This document shows, piece by piece, positions 1 through 8,938 of a stretch of DNA of 64,000 nucleotides; position 1 is the first letter of the stretch, and every line of letters begins with the position of its first letter. The notes beneath the pieces are model-generated. The model had not been told where the DNA came from, searched no databases, and saw only the letters and a list, made by a program, of their open reading frames with translations. The DNA is taken from positions 1 through 64,000 of the IMG/VR virus record IMGVR_UViG_3300020202_000892. One strand, written 5' to 3'. This DNA is from a virus. The position numbers and the translations under genes are program-made.

Positions 1-55
1 AGCACCTCGTGGCCGGTACGTATTGAAGATCATTTTCACCTCACGGAGGGTCACC

Positions 56-409
56 ATGGACTGGAAGCCGGCCGACCTGGGCGATCGTGGCTCCGCTCTC
101 TGGGCCTCGGTGACCTCGAGCTACTCGCTGCGCCCGGACGAGCTCGCGATCCTGGCCGACGCGTGCCACGAGGCCGACATCATCGAGAAGTTGAAGGCCG
201 AATTCGCCTCCCGCGACCTGATCACGACCGGATCGATGGGCCAGGACGTGGCCGCCCCGCACGTGAGCGAGATCCGGCAGCATCGGATGGCGCTGGCCGG
301 CCTGCTGACCAAGCTGCGGCTCCCCGACGAGTCCGGCGCCGGCAGCGGGCGCTCGGAGGCGGGGCGCGCTCTGGTGAATCAGCGCTGGCACCCGAAGAGT
401 GCAGGATGA
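56..409 (+). CDS. terS: terminase small subunit (P27-like)
   Basis: Predicted small terminase subunit of 117 residues, which would recognise phage DNA and load it on the large subunit. The start is set at the ATG at 56 because GGAGG lies 7 bases upstream; an in-frame ATG at 23 has no ribosome site. The sequence is mostly helical, with a segment reading LRPDELAILADACHEAD and a C-terminal QHRMALAGLLTKLRLPDE, a layout usual for P27-type small terminases. It is the first gene before the large terminase. Assignment rests on position and general pattern; the DNA-binding part is not proven. Confidence 0.7.
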   Translation: MDWKPADLGDRGSALWASVTSSYSLRPDELAILADACHEADIIEKLKAEFASRDLITTGSMGQDVAAPHVSEIRQHRMALAGLLTKLRLPDESGAGSGRSEAGRALVNQRWHPKSAG

Positions 410-600
410 GCGTCATGCAGCTGCTCCCCATGCCTGAGCGTTCCGCCGACGACAACAACCGGGCGGCCGCGCAGGCCACCTACGCGATGTACCGCTCGTA
501 CGTCGATGCCGGCTTCGACAAGCGGCAGGCGATGGAGATCGTCCTCGAGCTGCTCCGCGCCGGGATGGCGGCTCAGCAGCCGCCGAAGCGCCCGAGCTAG
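406..600 (+). CDS. small hypothetical protein between terminase genes
   Basis: A 64-residue protein whose ATG overlaps the stop of the small terminase (ATGA), so it is probably translationally coupled. The middle reads AMYRSYVDAGFDKRQAMEIVLELL and looks like a helical pair. No family recognised. Lying between the two terminase genes it may be a packaging accessory, but that is only inference from position. Confidence 0.55.
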   Translation: MSVMQLLPMPERSADDNNRAAAQATYAMYRSYVDAGFDKRQAMEIVLELLRAGMAAQQPPKRPS

Positions 601-603
601 CCC

Positions 604-2358
604 ATGGCCACCGCGCTCTCCAGCCGTCACCGTGACGAGCGCGAAGAGCTGGCCGAGATCGAGCGCTACTACCGCGCCGAACTCGCGCGGCCTGCGCAGT
701 TTCCGCCGGTGGCCTGGAACCCGGTCCGGATCGGCCCGACCTGGCAGACCGATGGCCGGCACTGGCTGCTGCCCGAGCACACCCTCGGCTGGGGGTTCCT
801 CGCCTGGTGCGGGCGCTGGCTGCAGGAGAGCCGTGGCGTCGGCTGGCGATTCACGCTCGAGCAGGCTCGTTTCCTGCTGCACTGGTACGCGGTCGACGAG
901 GCCGGTCGATTCCTCTACCGCGATGGCGTGTTCCAGCGGTTGAAGGGACATGGCAAGGACCCGATCGGTGCCTGTCTGAGCGCCGGGGAGATGCTCGGCC
1001 CGGTCCGGGTGGCCGACTGGGACCGCGGAGAGCCGGTCGGCGGCGAAGTACCGGCCGCGTGGGTCCAGACGGCCGCGGTGAGCCTGAAGCAGACCAAGAA
1101 CACCATGAGGTTGTTCCCGGGCTTGTTCAGTGCGGAGGCCAAGGCCCACTTCGGTATCCAGATCGGCCGCGAGCAGGTGCACGCGCTGGGTGACGAGCGG
1201 TTCATGGAGGCCGTGACGAGCTCTCCGGCCACGCTCGAAGGGGCAAGATCGACTTTCGTGCTGCTCAACGAGACGCACCACTGGTTGTCGAACAACGAGG
1301 GCCACGAGATGGCCGCGACGATCGAGCGCAACACCACCAAGGCCAAGGGCGGGGCCGCGCGCACGCTACGCATCACCAACGCCTACGAGCCCGGTGAGGA
1401 CTCGGTCGCCGAGCGCGACCGGGAGGCCTGGGAGAAGGCGCAGAGCGGCGAGGCGATGGACGTCGGCCTGCTCTACGACTCGCTGGAGGCCCCGCCGGAG
1501 GCGCCGCTGACGCCGGAGGCCGCGCCGAGCGTGGTGGAGGCCATCCGCGGTGACTCGGTCTGGCTGGACACCGAGTCGATTGTCAAGTCGATCATCGACA
1601 TCCGCAACCCGCCCAGCCGCTCGCGCCGGTTCTGGTACAACCAGATCACCGCGGCCGAGGACGCCTGGATGGACCCACAGCAGTGGGACGCCATCGCCGC
1701 ACCGGATCAGCTGGTGCTACCCAACGAGCCGGTCGTGGCCTTCTTCGACGGCTCGAAGAGCGACGACTCCACCGGCCTGGTCGGCTGCCGCCTGAGCGAC
1801 GGGCATGTGTTCGTCATCGACTGCTGGGCGAAGCCAGCCGGCGAACGCGGCAAGAACTGGATCGTGCCGCGCCAGGAGGTCGACGAGGCGGTGTCGGCGA
1901 TGTTCGACGCCTACAAGGTGCTCGCCTTCTTCGCCGACCCCTCAGACACCCGCGATGACACCGGCGAGCGGTTCTGGGAGCCGTTCGTGGACGACTGGCA
2001 CCAGCGTTACGGCCCGCAGCTCAAGCTCTGGTCGGTGCAGTCCGGCGACCGGAAGCATTCGATCTCCTGGGACATGCGCTCGCGCGAGCACCTGAACCTC
2101 TTCACCGGCGCGGCGGAGCGCTTCGTCGCCGAGGTGGCCGCGCAGCGCTTCAGCCACGACGGCGACATGAGGTTGAGGCAGCACGTCAGGAACGCGCGCC
2201 GTCGGCCCAACGACTACGGCGTCTCACTCGGCAAGGAACACCGCGAGAGCGCCCGCAAGGTCGACCTGGCGGTGTGCGCGGTCGGCGCGCGGATGCTGCG
2301 CCGGCTCTACCAGAACAAGGACACGTCCACGAAGCAGCGAAGCGGGAAGGTGTGGTAG
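604..2358 (+). CDS. terL: terminase large subunit
   Basis: Packaging ATPase and nuclease, 584 residues. A Walker A-like loop, KGHGKDPIG, is near residue 114; the Walker B-like strand FVLLNETHH is near 217, with N where a D is more usual. An RNase H-like nuclease start, VVAFFDGSKSDDSTG, is near 377, followed by DGHVFVIDCW. The order ATPase then nuclease and the length fit large terminases of actinobacterial siphophages. It is followed after 3 bases by the portal gene. A second, unrelated large terminase lies at 30151-31716 on the other strand. Confidence 0.9.
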   Translation: MATALSSRHRDEREELAEIERYYRAELARPAQFPPVAWNPVRIGPTWQTDGRHWLLPEHTLGWGFLAWCGRWLQESRGVGWRFTLEQARFLLHWYAVDEAGRFLYRDGVFQRLKGHGKDPIGACLSAGEMLGPVRVADWDRGEPVGGEVPAAWVQTAAVSLKQTKNTMRLFPGLFSAEAKAHFGIQIGREQVHALGDERFMEAVTSSPATLEGARSTFVLLNETHHWLSNNEGHEMAATIERNTTKAKGGAARTLRITNAYEPGEDSVAERDREAWEKAQSGEAMDVGLLYDSLEAPPEAPLTPEAAPSVVEAIRGDSVWLDTESIVKSIIDIRNPPSRSRRFWYNQITAAEDAWMDPQQWDAIAAPDQLVLPNEPVVAFFDGSKSDDSTGLVGCRLSDGHVFVIDCWAKPAGERGKNWIVPRQEVDEAVSAMFDAYKVLAFFADPSDTRDDTGERFWEPFVDDWHQRYGPQLKLWSVQSGDRKHSISWDMRSREHLNLFTGAAERFVAEVAAQRFSHDGDMRLRQHVRNARRRPNDYGVSLGKEHRESARKVDLAVCAVGARMLRRLYQNKDTSTKQRSGKVW

Positions 2359-2361
2359 ATC

Positions 2362-3807
2362 GTGCTTTCCCCCCAGCAGGCCGTGAAGCTGGTCAAGGAT
2401 GAGCTCTACCCCGGCTGGGAGTCCGATCGAGACCGGCTGCGCCGCATCGACTGGTGGTACCGCTGGGAGCAGGAGGACGTCCCGATCCCGCGCATGGCCA
2501 CCTCCGAGCTCAAGCGCCTTGCGCAGCTGAGTCGGGTGCCGTGGCTGAGCCTGGTGGTCACCTCGTGCGCGCAGGCGATGTACGTCGACGGGTTCCGCTC
2601 GGAGCTCGACCGCGACGACACGCGGGCCACCCAGGAGCAGCAGTCCTCCCCGCCGTGGCGGACGTGGTTGGCCAACGGGATGGACCGCAGGCAGATCGCG
2701 CTGCACCGCGCCGCGCTGGCCTACGGCTGGAGCTTCGGCAAGGTGCTGCCCGGCGAGGACCCGGTCACCGGCCGGTCGATGTCGGTCATCCGCGGCGTGA
2801 GCCCGCGCAAGATGTTCGCCCTGTGGGACGACGTCTCCGAGGACGACTGGCCGCAGTACACGATGCAGATCATCGAGACGGTGAAGAGCGGCGCCATGCT
2901 GGTGCGGGTGCTTGACGACACCGCCGAGCACGAGCTGCGCATCGACACCGGCGGCACCGACATCGATTACCTCGGACAGCGCGGCGTGCATGACGCAGGC
3001 GTGTGCCCGGTGGTCCGCTTCGCCAACATGCTCGACCTGGAGGGTCGCAGCCCGGGTGAGGTCGAGCCACACATCCCGCTGGCCGCACGGATCAACAAGA
3101 CCAGCTACGACCGGCTGCTGACCCAGCACTTCGCCTCCTGGCGCGTTCGCTACGTGACCGGCATGGCCGAGCCGGACACCGAGGAAGACCAGATCCGCAC
3201 GAAGCTGAAGCTGCGCCAGGACGACCTGCTGATCGCCGAGGACCCCGACACGAAGTTCGGCACGCTGGAGGCCTCAGACCTGTCCGGGTTCATCGCCTCG
3301 CACCGCAACGACGTCGAGACCCTGGCCGCGGTCAGCCAGACCCCCACGCACGAGCTCACCGGGCAGATGGCCAACCTCTCGGCGGAGGCCCTGGCGGCCG
3401 CGCGGGCGAGCCTGAACCAGAAGGTCACCGAGCGGCAGAAGAGCTTCGGCGCCAGCCACGCGCAGATGTTGCGGCTCGCGGTCGCGCTCGAGGGCGACGA
3501 GCAGTACTCGACCGACCCGACCGGACGCGTCACCTGGCAGGACATGGAGATCCGTTCCATGAGCCAGGCCGCGGACGCGCTCGGCAAGATGGCCGAGATG
3601 CTGCACGTGCCGGTCACCGCGCTCTGGGCGCTCATCCCCGGCGTGGAGAAGACGGACGTCGCGGAGTGGATCAAGCTCGCCGAGGAAGGCGACCCGGTCA
3701 CGAAGATGGTCGAGCGGATGGAGCGCCAGCGCCGGACCGCCGAGATCCGTGCGCGGCAGGCCGCCACCCCGCCACCGGAGCCGGCGCGCGATGGCGTCGA
3801 CGCCTGA
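2362..3807 (+). CDS. portal protein
   Basis: A 481-residue portal protein, the ring at the capsid vertex through which DNA passes. It starts at a GTG, four bases after the terminase stop. The N-terminal part reads WWYRWEQEDVPIPRM, a pattern common in SPP1/Gp6-type portals of actinophages; the C-terminal third has long helices (residues about 380-470) and a charged, basic tail. It follows the large terminase and precedes a MuF-like gene, the standard head order. The last 17 bases overlap the next gene. Confidence 0.88.
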   Translation: MLSPQQAVKLVKDELYPGWESDRDRLRRIDWWYRWEQEDVPIPRMATSELKRLAQLSRVPWLSLVVTSCAQAMYVDGFRSELDRDDTRATQEQQSSPPWRTWLANGMDRRQIALHRAALAYGWSFGKVLPGEDPVTGRSMSVIRGVSPRKMFALWDDVSEDDWPQYTMQIIETVKSGAMLVRVLDDTAEHELRIDTGGTDIDYLGQRGVHDAGVCPVVRFANMLDLEGRSPGEVEPHIPLAARINKTSYDRLLTQHFASWRVRYVTGMAEPDTEEDQIRTKLKLRQDDLLIAEDPDTKFGTLEASDLSGFIASHRNDVETLAAVSQTPTHELTGQMANLSAEALAAARASLNQKVTERQKSFGASHAQMLRLAVALEGDEQYSTDPTGRVTWQDMEIRSMSQAADALGKMAEMLHVPVTALWALIPGVEKTDVAEWIKLAEEGDPVTKMVERMERQRRTAEIRARQAATPPPEPARDGVDA

Positions 3808-4771
3808 GGGCCGCCGCCTCACCGAGGCGCACCGCCAGGCCCAGATGGACGTGCGGGACGAGTTCCTCACCGAGTTCCTGGTGCTGTGGGCGCTACTGGA
3901 CACCGCGCGGCTGGATGAGACCGGACCGGGCTGGATCCAGGCCGTGCTGCGTGCAGTCGTCGCCTACCGACTGCTTTCGGCCGAAGTGGCGACGCAGTAC
4001 TACTGGGACTTCAGGGCCGCGGAAGCGCCGGACTCGGCCACCCGGCCCCGGATCCCGGATCTACGCGATGTTCCACGTGAAACACCGCCCCGGCCGGCCT
4101 CCCCACGGCGGGAGCACGCGGGGAGGCCGGCGCGGGAACCTCGTGACCGACGCCGCGCCGGGCGCGACCTCGAGCGGGCGATCGAGCGCTCCGGCATCCG
4201 CTGGGACTTCGACGAGAGCGCGCTTGCGCGACCGGCACGCCGGGACGTGCGCATCGAGATCCCCGACATCAACTGGACGCGGGAGAACCGCGCCACCGAG
4301 GTCTCGCTGAACGTCACCGGCCCGATCGGCCAGAAGTCCAGGATCGGCCGCGGGCGCCCGCCGTCGCAGGCCCGCGACGAGAGCTTCGTGGAGGCCTCGG
4401 GCGCCGCGTCGCGTCACGTACTCACGGGCGGGCGCGGGAGCCTGCTCACGCTGCTCAAGGCCGACTCACAGGTGCAGCGCTGGATTCGGGTGACCGACGG
4501 CGACCCGTGTGCGTTCTGCGCCATGTTGGCCGGCCGCGGTCCGGTGTACCTCACCGAGGATTCGGCGGGGTTCCGGGCACACGATCACTGCGCCTGCACC
4601 GCGGAGCCGGTCTATCACCTGGACGCACCCTGGCCCGGCCGTGCACAGGAATTCCACAGGCTGTGGAGAGAGCACATCTTCAAGCGCTACTCGGGCAAGA
4701 AGGCGATCCGGGAGTGGGAGCGGATCTATCGTCAGCTCCAACGTGAGCAGCGCCAGGTCGAGATCGCCTAG
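3791..4771 (+). CDS. MuF-like minor capsid protein
   Basis: A 326-residue protein of the MuF-like family, expected inside the head near the portal. The start chosen is the ATG at 3791 inside the portal end; a longer frame without ribosome site exists. The C-terminal signature is visible: DGDPCAFCAMLAGRGPVY followed by HDHCACTAEPVY, i.e. a Cys pair and a His/Cys cluster typical for this family (residues about 238-275). The middle (residues 80-150) is rich in Arg and Pro. Gene order portal-MuF-scaffold-capsid supports the call. Confidence 0.85.
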   Translation: MASTPEGRRLTEAHRQAQMDVRDEFLTEFLVLWALLDTARLDETGPGWIQAVLRAVVAYRLLSAEVATQYYWDFRAAEAPDSATRPRIPDLRDVPRETPPRPASPRREHAGRPAREPRDRRRAGRDLERAIERSGIRWDFDESALARPARRDVRIEIPDINWTRENRATEVSLNVTGPIGQKSRIGRGRPPSQARDESFVEASGAASRHVLTGGRGSLLTLLKADSQVQRWIRVTDGDPCAFCAMLAGRGPVYLTEDSAGFRAHDHCACTAEPVYHLDAPWPGRAQEFHRLWREHIFKRYSGKKAIREWERIYRQLQREQRQVEIA

Positions 4772-5154
4772 CACCACCGTCGGCGCCGACAGAACCAACC
4801 TTCACCATCATCGTCACGTTCGACCGTGTCCTCGACGTCGATCTGCGGCACGTCGGAGGCCGGGCTGGGCGCGGGGGTCGGCTCGGTGGCCGGCGCGACG
4901 GTCGGTCGAGGCGTCCAGCTCTCGATGACCACCGGCCGGGTCGGCGCCGGGACAGCCGTCATCGGAGGCGCGCTCGCGATCATCACGGTCACCAGCGCGA
5001 AGGCCCAGACGAAGACGTGCACGCTCCAGCGGACCGGCCGTTCCAGCGCGCGCAGAGGTCGGCCGGGAGCCGGGCCGCCGAGCCGCTCGAGCCCGGCCAG
5101 CAGTAGGCGGCCAGGTAGCGCGACGACCAGCGCCAGCAGCCGCAGCAGGTTCAC
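4768..5154 (-). CDS. reverse-strand membrane protein inside the head operon
   Basis: A 128-residue protein read against the direction of the head operon. It starts at GTG 5154; no clear ribosome site is seen. The N-terminus is hydrophobic (LLRLLALVVALPGRLLLAGL), a second segment HVFVWAFALVTVMIA follows near residue 45, then a Pro/Thr-rich stretch and an acidic then basic end (CRRRRWC). Third codon positions are strongly G or C, as in real genes of this phage, while the plus-strand frame over the same bases reads as low-complexity Ser/Arg. Its stop overlaps the MuF gene end by 4 bases. Function unknown. Confidence 0.6.
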   Translation of the reverse strand: MNLLRLLALVVALPGRLLLAGLERLGGPAPGRPLRALERPVRWSVHVFVWAFALVTVMIASAPPMTAVPAPTRPVVIESWTPRPTVAPATEPTPAPSPASDVPQIDVEDTVERDDDGEGWFCRRRRWC

Positions 5155-5179
5155 ATGTCCAGTGTCGCAGGAGGCGGCC

Positions 5180-5380
5180 ATGGCCAAGCGCCGTAAGCCG
5201 ATCCGGATCAAGAAGGCCAACCGGGGCAAGCTCCGCAAGGCCGCCGGGACGAAGAAGGGCCAGAAGATTCCGGCGAAGAAGCTGCAGAGCCTGGCCAAGT
5301 CCAAGAACCCGACCACGCGCAAGCGCGCCCAGTTCGCCCTGAATGCTCGTAAGTGGAGCAAGGGCGGCAAGAAGAAGTGA
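5180..5380 (+). CDS. small very basic protein (head region)
   Basis: A 66-residue protein with about 23 Lys/Arg, for example MAKRRKPIRIKKANRGK and KWSKGGKKK at the end. The start ATG 5180 has AGGAGG 5 bases upstream. Strong positive charge suggests nucleic-acid binding or packing with DNA in the head; similar tiny basic proteins (DUF7218-like) occur beside capsid genes of actinophages. The longer frame reaching back to 4826 is rejected because it crosses the reverse-strand gene. Confidence 0.7.
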   Translation: MAKRRKPIRIKKANRGKLRKAAGTKKGQKIPAKKLQSLAKSKNPTTRKRAQFALNARKWSKGGKKK

Positions 5381-5471
5381 CTTCCGCCTGACCAGGGCGG
5401 TTGCAGCCCCTCGCCGCAACGGCGTGGGGCTGTTCGCACTGCCCCGCAACGGGGTGATCAAGGAGGCCGCA

Positions 5472-6059
5472 ATGGCTGACGAGCAGGAGAACGAAGACCT
5501 CGGAATCAGCGAGGACGAGGCGAAGCAGCTGCTCAGCCCGCCCGCCGACGAGGAGAACGGCGACCAGGAGCCGGAGAAGTCCGAAACGGACGACCGGGAC
5601 TGGAGGGCCGAAGCCGAGAAGTGGAAGAAGCTCTCTCGGCAGAACGAGAAGACCGCGGCCGAGCGCGCCGCAGCACTGAAGAAGTACGAGGACGCGAAGA
5701 AGTCCGAGTCGCAGCGCCTGCAAGAGGAGCGCGACTCGCACCGGACTCGCGCCGAGAAGGCCGAGGCAGCGCTCAAGCGGCGCGAGATCGCCGAGCAGCT
5801 CGCCCCGGCCCACGCCACCGTCAAGCAGATCGCGCAGGTGGCCAAGCGCATCTCCGGCGAGGACGACGACGCCCTCGAAGCGGACGCCAAGGAGCTGTTC
5901 GAGCTGCTCGCGCCCGCTCCGGATTCGGAGCCGAAGCCGGGCGCCAAGACGTCCACTCGGCCGCAGCCCCGGCTCAAGGGCGGCACGGCGGAGCCGGATG
6001 AAGAGCCGGAGGAGACCGACCCGCGCAAGCTCGCGGCGCTGACCCCTCGGCGTCGCTGA
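5472..6059 (+). CDS. capsid scaffolding protein
   Basis: A 195-residue scaffold, needed to assemble the capsid and then removed. The ATG at 5472 has AGGAGG at 5461. The protein is highly charged: an acidic N-terminus (ADEQENEDLGISEDEAK), then a long coiled coil rich in Glu, Lys and Ala (residues about 40-115), then a Pro-rich linker and a basic end (KLAALTPRRR). These are the usual features of scaffolds, and the gene lies just before the major capsid gene. Confidence 0.85.
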   Translation: MADEQENEDLGISEDEAKQLLSPPADEENGDQEPEKSETDDRDWRAEAEKWKKLSRQNEKTAAERAAALKKYEDAKKSESQRLQEERDSHRTRAEKAEAALKRREIAEQLAPAHATVKQIAQVAKRISGEDDDALEADAKELFELLAPAPDSEPKPGAKTSTRPQPRLKGGTAEPDEEPEETDPRKLAALTPRRR

Positions 6060-6125
6060 CAGATCAACCGCACGGTTCCGCCACGGGCCGACTGCGGGCT
6101 CCCCACAACCTCGTAGGAGGTCCCC

Positions 6126-7349
6126 GTGGCTAACGAATTCATCAAGGCGGAGAAGATCGCCGCCCAGGCGCTGGGCATCCTGGAGCGGGAGATCATCCTC
6201 CCGGCCCTGGTGTGGCGCAACGCCGGTGGCAGCTTCCAGGGCGCGGCCGGTGACACGATCACCATCCGCGTGCCGGCGCGCACCACCGCGCGCACCCGGA
6301 CGCTGCGCGGTCAGCGGCCGCTGGCCTCCGAGGGCAACGGCATCATCACGATGGACGAGCTGTCGGAGCACTCCGTCGACGTCACGCTCGACACCGACGT
6401 CTACTCGGCCGTGCCGATCACGGACGAGAACCTCACGCTCGACATCTCCGACTTCGGTTCTCAGATCGCTGAGCCGCAGATCCGGGCGATCGCCGAGGGT
6501 GTGGAGAACGCGGTCGTCGCCGAGATGACCGGCGCCACCTACGCCACCACCATCCAGGTGCCGGCCGCCGACCCCGACCCGTTCGACTACATCGTCGACG
6601 CCAGGGTCGCGCTCAACAAGGCGAACGTCCCGCTGACGGAGCGCTACCTCGTTGCGGGCGCCGACTTCGAGGGGCTCCTGCTCAAGTCCGACGAGCTGCA
6701 CCAGGTCGACAAGGCCGGGTCCGACTCCGCGCTGCGCGACGCCACCATCGGCCGCCTGGCCGGGTTCAGCCAGGTCGTCATCTCCAACGCGCTGCCCAGC
6801 GACGTCGCGTTCGCGTTCCACCGGACCGCCTACGTGCTGAGCATGCAGGCGCCCGCTATTCCGGCTGGCGCGAGCTACGGGGCCAGTCGGTCGTTCGCCG
6901 GCCTGGCCATGCGGTGGATCAGGGATTACGACTTCCGCAACGTGCAGGACCGGAGCCTGTTCGACGTCTACATCGGGACCAACGTGGTCGCGGACGGCCC
7001 GGGTGCCGCGGAGGTGCAGACCGTCACGATCACCGGCTCCCCGACCGGTGGTCACTTCAACCTGACCTTCAAGGACCGGACCACCGACAACCTGGCGCAC
7101 AATGCCACTGCCGCCGCCGTGCAGACCGCACTGCGCGCGCTGCCCACCGTGGGGGCGAACGGTGTCACGGTTACCGGCTCGGGCGGTGGCCCCTACACCG
7201 TGACGTTCAACATCCCGGGTCCGGGCGACGTCCCGCAGATGACCGCCACGCACGCCTTCACTGGCGGCACCAGCCCGAACGTGGCGGTTGCGACCACCAC
7301 GCCGGGCACCAACGCGCTGGTGCGTGCGGTCAAGCTCGAGCTCGTCTGA
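6126..7349 (+). CDS. major capsid protein with C-terminal beta domain
   Basis: Major capsid protein of 407 residues, started by GTG 6126 with AGGAGG 5 bases upstream. Residues 1-300 resemble P22-type coat proteins of actinophages: VPARTTARTRTLRG, then ITMDELSEHSVDVTLD. From about residue 300 a separate beta-rich module is present (TVTITGSPTGGHFNLTF ... AAAVQTALRALPTVG ... TVTGSGGGPYTVTFN), a repeat type also found in tail and surface proteins. It probably forms an outer knob on the capsid. The stop overlaps the next ATG. Confidence 0.88.
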   Translation: MANEFIKAEKIAAQALGILEREIILPALVWRNAGGSFQGAAGDTITIRVPARTTARTRTLRGQRPLASEGNGIITMDELSEHSVDVTLDTDVYSAVPITDENLTLDISDFGSQIAEPQIRAIAEGVENAVVAEMTGATYATTIQVPAADPDPFDYIVDARVALNKANVPLTERYLVAGADFEGLLLKSDELHQVDKAGSDSALRDATIGRLAGFSQVVISNALPSDVAFAFHRTAYVLSMQAPAIPAGASYGASRSFAGLAMRWIRDYDFRNVQDRSLFDVYIGTNVVADGPGAAEVQTVTITGSPTGGHFNLTFKDRTTDNLAHNATAAAVQTALRALPTVGANGVTVTGSGGGPYTVTFNIPGPGDVPQMTATHAFTGGTSPNVAVATTTPGTNALVRAVKLELV

Positions 7350-7807
7350 TGGAGCCGCTCGCGAGCGTCGCGGATCTTGAGGCCAGGCTGGGACGGACGT
7401 TCGAAGGTGCGGAGGTCCCTCGGGCCGTCGCACTGCTCGACGACGCCTCGGCATTGGCTCGCGACGTCGCGGGCACCACCTGGATCGATCCCGGCACCGG
7501 TGCACTGCTGCCGGTGCCGGGATCGGTCAGGTGGGCGGTACTGCGGGCGGCCGAACGCGCTGTTCGCAACCCGGAGGGCTACTCCGCCGAGTCGGCGGGT
7601 GACTACTCCTTCCAGCGCACCGGCGTGCAGCCGGGCGTCTACCTCACCGAGGCCGAGGAGCGTGCGATCCGCAAGGCCCGCGGCAAGACCGGGCTCTGGA
7701 CCCAGCAGATCACGCGCGGTGAGAACTACGACGACACCATCTGGTTCATGGACTCGTTCGGCTCCGAGTGGATCCCGTACGAGGCCCGTTACGGGGACTG
7801 CCCGTGA
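7349..7807 (+). CDS. head-tail connector protein
   Basis: A 152-residue protein whose ATG overlaps the capsid stop codon (TGATG). The N-terminal helix pattern SVADLEARLGRTFEGAEV followed by VALLDDASALARDVAG is typical for the Gp6/Gp15-type head-tail adaptor family that sits below the portal. It is followed by three further connector genes with overlapping starts, as in other siphophages. Confidence 0.8.
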   Translation: MEPLASVADLEARLGRTFEGAEVPRAVALLDDASALARDVAGTTWIDPGTGALLPVPGSVRWAVLRAAERAVRNPEGYSAESAGDYSFQRTGVQPGVYLTEAEERAIRKARGKTGLWTQQITRGENYDDTIWFMDSFGSEWIPYEARYGDCP

Positions 7808-8157
7808 GCGTGCTACTGGACTACGGCCCGCACACCGTGAAGATCTGGATCGAGGAGGAGACCACCGACTCGCGCGGGAACGCTGTCCGCCAGCCTCGCC
7901 CGGACTCGCCGGTGACCGTGACCGGCTGCCTGATGCTGCCGATGGCCTCTACCCGGGGCGCGTTTCCGGCGATCGACGTCCGGCAGGGCCAGCGGGTCGA
8001 TGCCGCCTGGCGGTTCATGGCTCGTGAGGCCCCGCTGGGTTGGTGGGCACGGCTCGAGTTCGAGGGCAAGGTCATGACCGTCCTCGGCGGTCCGCTGATC
8101 TACGGCGCGTCGGCGGCCACCCGGCACATCTCCTGCACCTTGGTAGAGGAGCGCTGA
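7804..8157 (+). CDS. head closure (stopper) protein
   Basis: A 117-residue protein started by GTG 7804, which overlaps the previous stop (GTGA). It is beta-rich, begins VSVLLDYGPHTVKIW and ends with TRHISCTLVEER, and sits at the second connector position, where siphophages encode the head completion/stopper protein. Assignment by position and size. Confidence 0.65.
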   Translation: MSVLLDYGPHTVKIWIEEETTDSRGNAVRQPRPDSPVTVTGCLMLPMASTRGAFPAIDVRQGQRVDAAWRFMAREAPLGWWARLEFEGKVMTVLGGPLIYGASAATRHISCTLVEER

Positions 8158-8158
8158 C

Positions 8159-8449
8159 GTGGCCGAGATCTACCTGACCGACAGGGAGATGAACTACCTC
8201 ATCTCCCACATGTCCGGGGTGCGCTCGGTGATCCGGCGAACCGCGTATGCCGGAGCGGCACGGGCCGAGGCCGTCCTCGCCGCGCACCGGTACCAGGGCC
8301 ATGCCCGGATCACGGTCACGAGCGGCGACGTGGACTACTTCGTCAATCTCGACGACACCCGCGGCCAGAGTGCCGCTGCGGCCATCGAGTACGGCCGCCG
8401 CCGCGGTGGAGTGACTTCCGGCATCCACGCCCTGCGGAGCGCCTTCTGA
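8159..8449 (+). CDS. tail completion-type protein (DUF5403-like)
   Basis: A 96-residue protein starting at GTG 8159. It contains YLTDREMNYLISHMSGV, a basic Ala-rich helix, and RITVTSGDVDYFVNLDD, then GRRRGGVTSGIHAL near the end. This matches the general pattern of the small proteins found between the stopper and tail terminator (HK97 gp10 / DUF5403 type). The stop overlaps the next ATG. Confidence 0.6.
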   Translation: MAEIYLTDREMNYLISHMSGVRSVIRRTAYAGAARAEAVLAAHRYQGHARITVTSGDVDYFVNLDDTRGQSAAAAIEYGRRRGGVTSGIHALRSAF

Positions 8450-8880
8450 TGCCCCGCTTCAGCGTGGACTACCTCGACGTCCTGCTCGAGCTGCTGCGCC
8501 TGGATCTGACGTTCCCCGACGTCACGGTGATGTCCCGGATCCCCGACCACATCACCGAGTACCTGCCGCTCGTCGTGATCCGCCGCGTCGGCGGGAGCTC
8601 TGACTACCCGGACTTCTTCGACGTCCCCTGGATCAACGTGCAGTGCTGGTGCGACGGACAGGGCCCCTCGGGTGACCCGTTCCGCGATGCCGGCGACCTC
8701 GCCGACGACGTGCGCCGGGTGCTCTGGGAGGCCTGGAAGAACCAGCGGGTCGTGCCAGCCCTCGGCTGGATCGGCTGGATCCGCGAGTCCTCCGCGCCGC
8801 AGGAGGTCTCCGACGTCGACCGGCCCTTCCTCGGTCGCTACGCGGCCACCTACGAGCTGCGGGTCCGACCCGCCGCTTGA
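8449..8880 (+). CDS. tail terminator protein
   Basis: A 143-residue protein, ATG overlapping the previous stop. It starts with a hydrophobic helix (YLDVLLELLRLDLTF), continues with YLPLVVIRRVGG and NVQCWCDG, and ends with a beta strand ATYELRVRP. Size, strand pattern and position before the major tail protein fit the ring that ends tail growth and joins it to the head. Confidence 0.75.
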   Translation: MPRFSVDYLDVLLELLRLDLTFPDVTVMSRIPDHITEYLPLVVIRRVGGSSDYPDFFDVPWINVQCWCDGQGPSGDPFRDAGDLADDVRRVLWEAWKNQRVVPALGWIGWIRESSAPQEVSDVDRPFLGRYAATYELRVRPAA

Positions 8881-8938
8881 GTCCCGCACGACCTGCCACG
8901 GGTCGCCTGCGGTCGTTCCCCACACCTAGGAGGTATCC

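Noticed and set aside
4826-5179. Plus-strand N-terminal extension of the small basic protein
   Set aside because: It reads as Ser/Arg/Thr low complexity with poor codon choice, crosses the reverse-strand membrane gene, and a proper AGGAGG site exists only before ATG 5180.
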